From Kouleothrix aurantiaca (GTDB lineage Bacteria; Chloroflexota; Chloroflexia; Chloroflexales; Roseiflexaceae): a DNA stretch of 23,470 nt. Numbering within the stretch: the first letter of the stretch is position 1; every line of letters begins with the position of its first letter. The notes beneath the pieces are model-generated. The model saw only the letters and a program-made list of their open reading frames with translations. It did no database searches and was not told where the DNA came from. The stretch lies in assembly GCA_001399705.1 (NCBI GenBank), contig LJCR01000004.1, positions 1 through 23,470 of the forward strand. Direction: 5' to 3'. Position numbers and translations under genes: made by a program. Shown in pieces: positions 22,226 to 23,470 of the stretch.

Positions 22226-22688
22226 ATTTCCTCCTTACAAAGTAGTGTTGCATCGTGGATGAGCCCGCCTGAGCGGGGGCGCGTGGCTGCGCCGCTGATC
22301 GACAATGATCAGGCATGGGCCGGTCAGGTTGCGCGGCACGTCGCTCCTATGGTGTATGCACTGCTGAGAGGACCACTCCGCCGATTGCTTCGTCATCAGC
22401 AATCTCCTTCAGGAGGCGTGCTGTGCGGGTATGATAGAGCGTGCCGGTCCGGGGCACTACCCGCCAAATCGCCTGCGCACACTCGCAAGATAGCGTGGCG
22501 AGCGCTCACAACACACCAGACAACTGCGCCAAATGGGATTCGCCTCCTCAGCACCGCCGTGCGAGTGCCCGCACTATGGCAGGGAAACGCTGTCCACGCC
22601 TGCCGCACCACGCCGGTCTACGAGAACGAGCGTTCGATGCGGGACGTTGTGTTGTTACCGCTGCTGGTCGCCATCCATCGCAGCCCCG
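22226..22688. other. Intergenic stretch without a recognisable gene
   Basis: 463 nt upstream of the C26 hydrolase gene. Short open frames exist on both strands but their translations are Arg/Ala/Pro-rich and show no domain or ribosome binding site. It may contain the promoter of the hydrolase gene and eroded sequence beyond the LuxR-like remnant. Confidence 0.4.
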
Positions 22689-22802
22689 TGCGCTGAGCAG
22701 CCCTGCCGCAATGGCGAGCATCACCGCCTCGGTACGCGTGTGCGTGCCGAGCCTGGCAAATGCCGCCTGCAGGTAGCCCTGGATCGTCCGATATGATGTA
22801 CC
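22689..22802 (-). pseudogene. Possible remnant of a LuxR-type helix-turn-helix
   Basis: The translation reads GTSYRTIQGYLQAAFARL followed by GTHTRTEAVMLAIAAGLLS. This matches the second half of the LuxR/GerE HTH (recognition helix S-x-RTV, then KLGV-x-SRTEA and the final helix). The first half of the HTH and any receiver or sensor domain are missing; upstream on this strand come a terminator hairpin (22825-22857) and the end of an MFS gene. No start codon with a ribosome binding site is seen. It is probably the remains of a deleted regulator gene, but 38 residues is a short match. Confidence 0.4.
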
Positions 22803-22824
22803 CCTGATTTGCTCTCTGTAGGCC

Positions 22825-22857
22825 CCGGCGCGTGGTGAAACGTCCACCACGCGCCGG
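22825..22857 (-). terminator. Terminator after the MFS gene
   Basis: CCGGCGCGTGGTG and CACCACGCGCCGG make a perfect 13-bp stem with a 7-nt loop, 24 nt past the MFS stop on the minus strand. No T-run follows. Confidence 0.75.
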
Positions 22858-22880
22858 AGAACCAATGCCCATACGACACG

Positions 22881-23470
22881 CTAGTGGTGACTGAGCGCAC
22901 CGTGACCATGGGTTTGGTGGTGGTCGATTGAATGCACCGGTTGTCCCCGATCGCGCCCAAGCCACGCAATCAGGGCCAGCACCAGACCCGCGAGCGAGAT
23001 CAGGGCGCCGACCCAGTTCACCGATGTCAGCCCCAGTCCGCTGTCGATTGCAGCACCGCCGAGCCAGATACCCAGCGCGCTGCCGAGCGTGAAGGCCGAG
23101 ATGTTCGCAGCCGAGGCAATGTCGGGCGCATCGCCTGCCTGGGTCATGACCCGCAGCTGCAGCGGCGCTACCACCGCGAACGCTGCGATGCCGTAGACCA
23201 GCAGACCCACGATGGCTGTGACCGGGTTTGTGATGGTGAATGTCATCAGGAACAGGACCAACGCGAGGCCCGCCACCGTCCCAACGACTGCGCCCAATCC
23301 GTACGTATCGGCCAGTCGCCCACCGAGCGTGTTGCCGATGAACAGCCCAACGCCGAACAGCAGGAACAGCGGTGTAACCCAGACCGGGTCGAAGCCGGCG
23401 ACCTCGGTTAGCTGCGGCGCCAGGTAGACGTAGCTGGTGAACACGCCGCCGTAGCCGAGCAGTGTCATCA
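22881..23470 (-). CDS. MFS transporter, AraJ-like, C-terminal half (5' partial), His-rich tail
   Basis: The coding frame runs off the window edge, so only about the last 195 residues are visible. They contain helices 7-12 of a 12-helix MFS protein: YGGVFTSYVYLAPQL, then the central motif LFGVGLFIGNTLGGRLADTYG, as in AraJ/YdhP-type sugar or drug efflux permeases. The ATG at 23466-23468 falls inside helix 7 and is not a start. The protein ends with a His-rich tail, seven His in the last 20 residues (VHSIDHHQTHGHGALSHH), like other membrane proteins in this window. The substrate is unknown; stop TAG at 22881 is followed by a terminator hairpin. Confidence 0.85.
   Translation of the reverse strand, partial: MTLLGYGGVFTSYVYLAPQLTEVAGFDPVWVTPLFLLFGVGLFIGNTLGGRLADTYGLGAVVGTVAGLALVLFLMTFTITNPVTAIVGLLVYGIAAFAVVAPLQLRVMTQAGDAPDIASAANISAFTLGSALGIWLGGAAIDSGLGLTSVNWVGALISLAGLVLALIAWLGRDRGQPVHSIDHHQTHGHGALSHH

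Noticed and set aside
1..23470. CRISPR arrays, tRNA or rRNA genes, intact transposases
   Set aside because: No regularly spaced repeats, no tRNA-like cloverleaf sequences and no transposase motifs were recognised by eye.

Overview
The window is GC-rich DNA, densely packed with genes on both strands, many preceded by strong AGGAGG-type ribosome binding sites, with occasional TTG or GTG starts. It carries no rRNA, tRNA or marker gene, so taxonomy is inference. DUF305, SHOCT and YHS proteins, an LPxTG-like tail, cell-wall-binding-repeat-like proteins and a CopB-type ATPase best suit an environmental Chloroflexota-like bacterium; Actinomycetota or Deinococcota are possible alternatives. The overall theme is copper/heavy-metal handling at the cell envelope.

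Layout. 1-2400 (+): the 3' part of a membrane-anchored two-domain multicopper oxidase, then a multi-pass membrane protein with conserved-looking histidines. 2693-3895 (-): an FAD-dependent monooxygenase. 4116-8463 (-): a probable four-gene operon, transcribed in the order CWB2-like/DUF4396-like fusion, CWB2-like protein, His-rich stress-protein-like membrane protein, DUF2231 membrane protein. 8978-10796 (+): a secreted C39-like cysteine peptidase followed 4 nt later by a SAM methyltransferase. 10885-11739 (-): a DUF305 protein with an LPNTG tail. 12159-16097 (+): an OmpR/BaeS-type two-component pair whose sensor loop is Met-rich, two paralogous Met-Gly SHOCT membrane proteins, a double DUF305 protein and a YHS protein. 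16245-18509 (-): a CopB-type P1B ATPase with a 25-His N-terminal tail. 18758-19822 (-): an EamA transporter. 20068-21366 (+): an Fsr-like MFS transporter with a Cys-rich tail. 21482-22225 (-): a class I glutamine amidotransferase-like (C26) hydrolase. 22689-22802 (-): a possible LuxR HTH remnant. 22881-23470 (-): the C-terminal half of another MFS transporter with a His-rich tail, cut by the window edge.

How the genes may work together. The two-component system probably senses a metal, most likely Cu(I), through its Met-rich extracytoplasmic loop. It sits immediately before a run of small envelope proteins rich in Met, His and Cys (SHOCT, SHOCT, DUF305, YHS), which converges on the CopB exporter. 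The multicopper oxidase would oxidise Cu(I) outside the membrane. The second DUF305 protein, divergent from the regulator, may be tethered to the envelope. The four-gene minus-strand operon has no known role, but its His-rich termini and DUF4396-like and DUF2231 membrane modules fit the same theme. Copper specificity is inferred from families and residues and is not demonstrated here.

Most convergent or end-of-unit junctions carry clear hairpins that serve as candidate terminators. Two notable structural oddities are a 256-bp segment bounded by perfect 14-nt inverted repeats between the EamA gene and copB, and a perfect 14-bp palindrome inside the coding sequence at 1519-1550.
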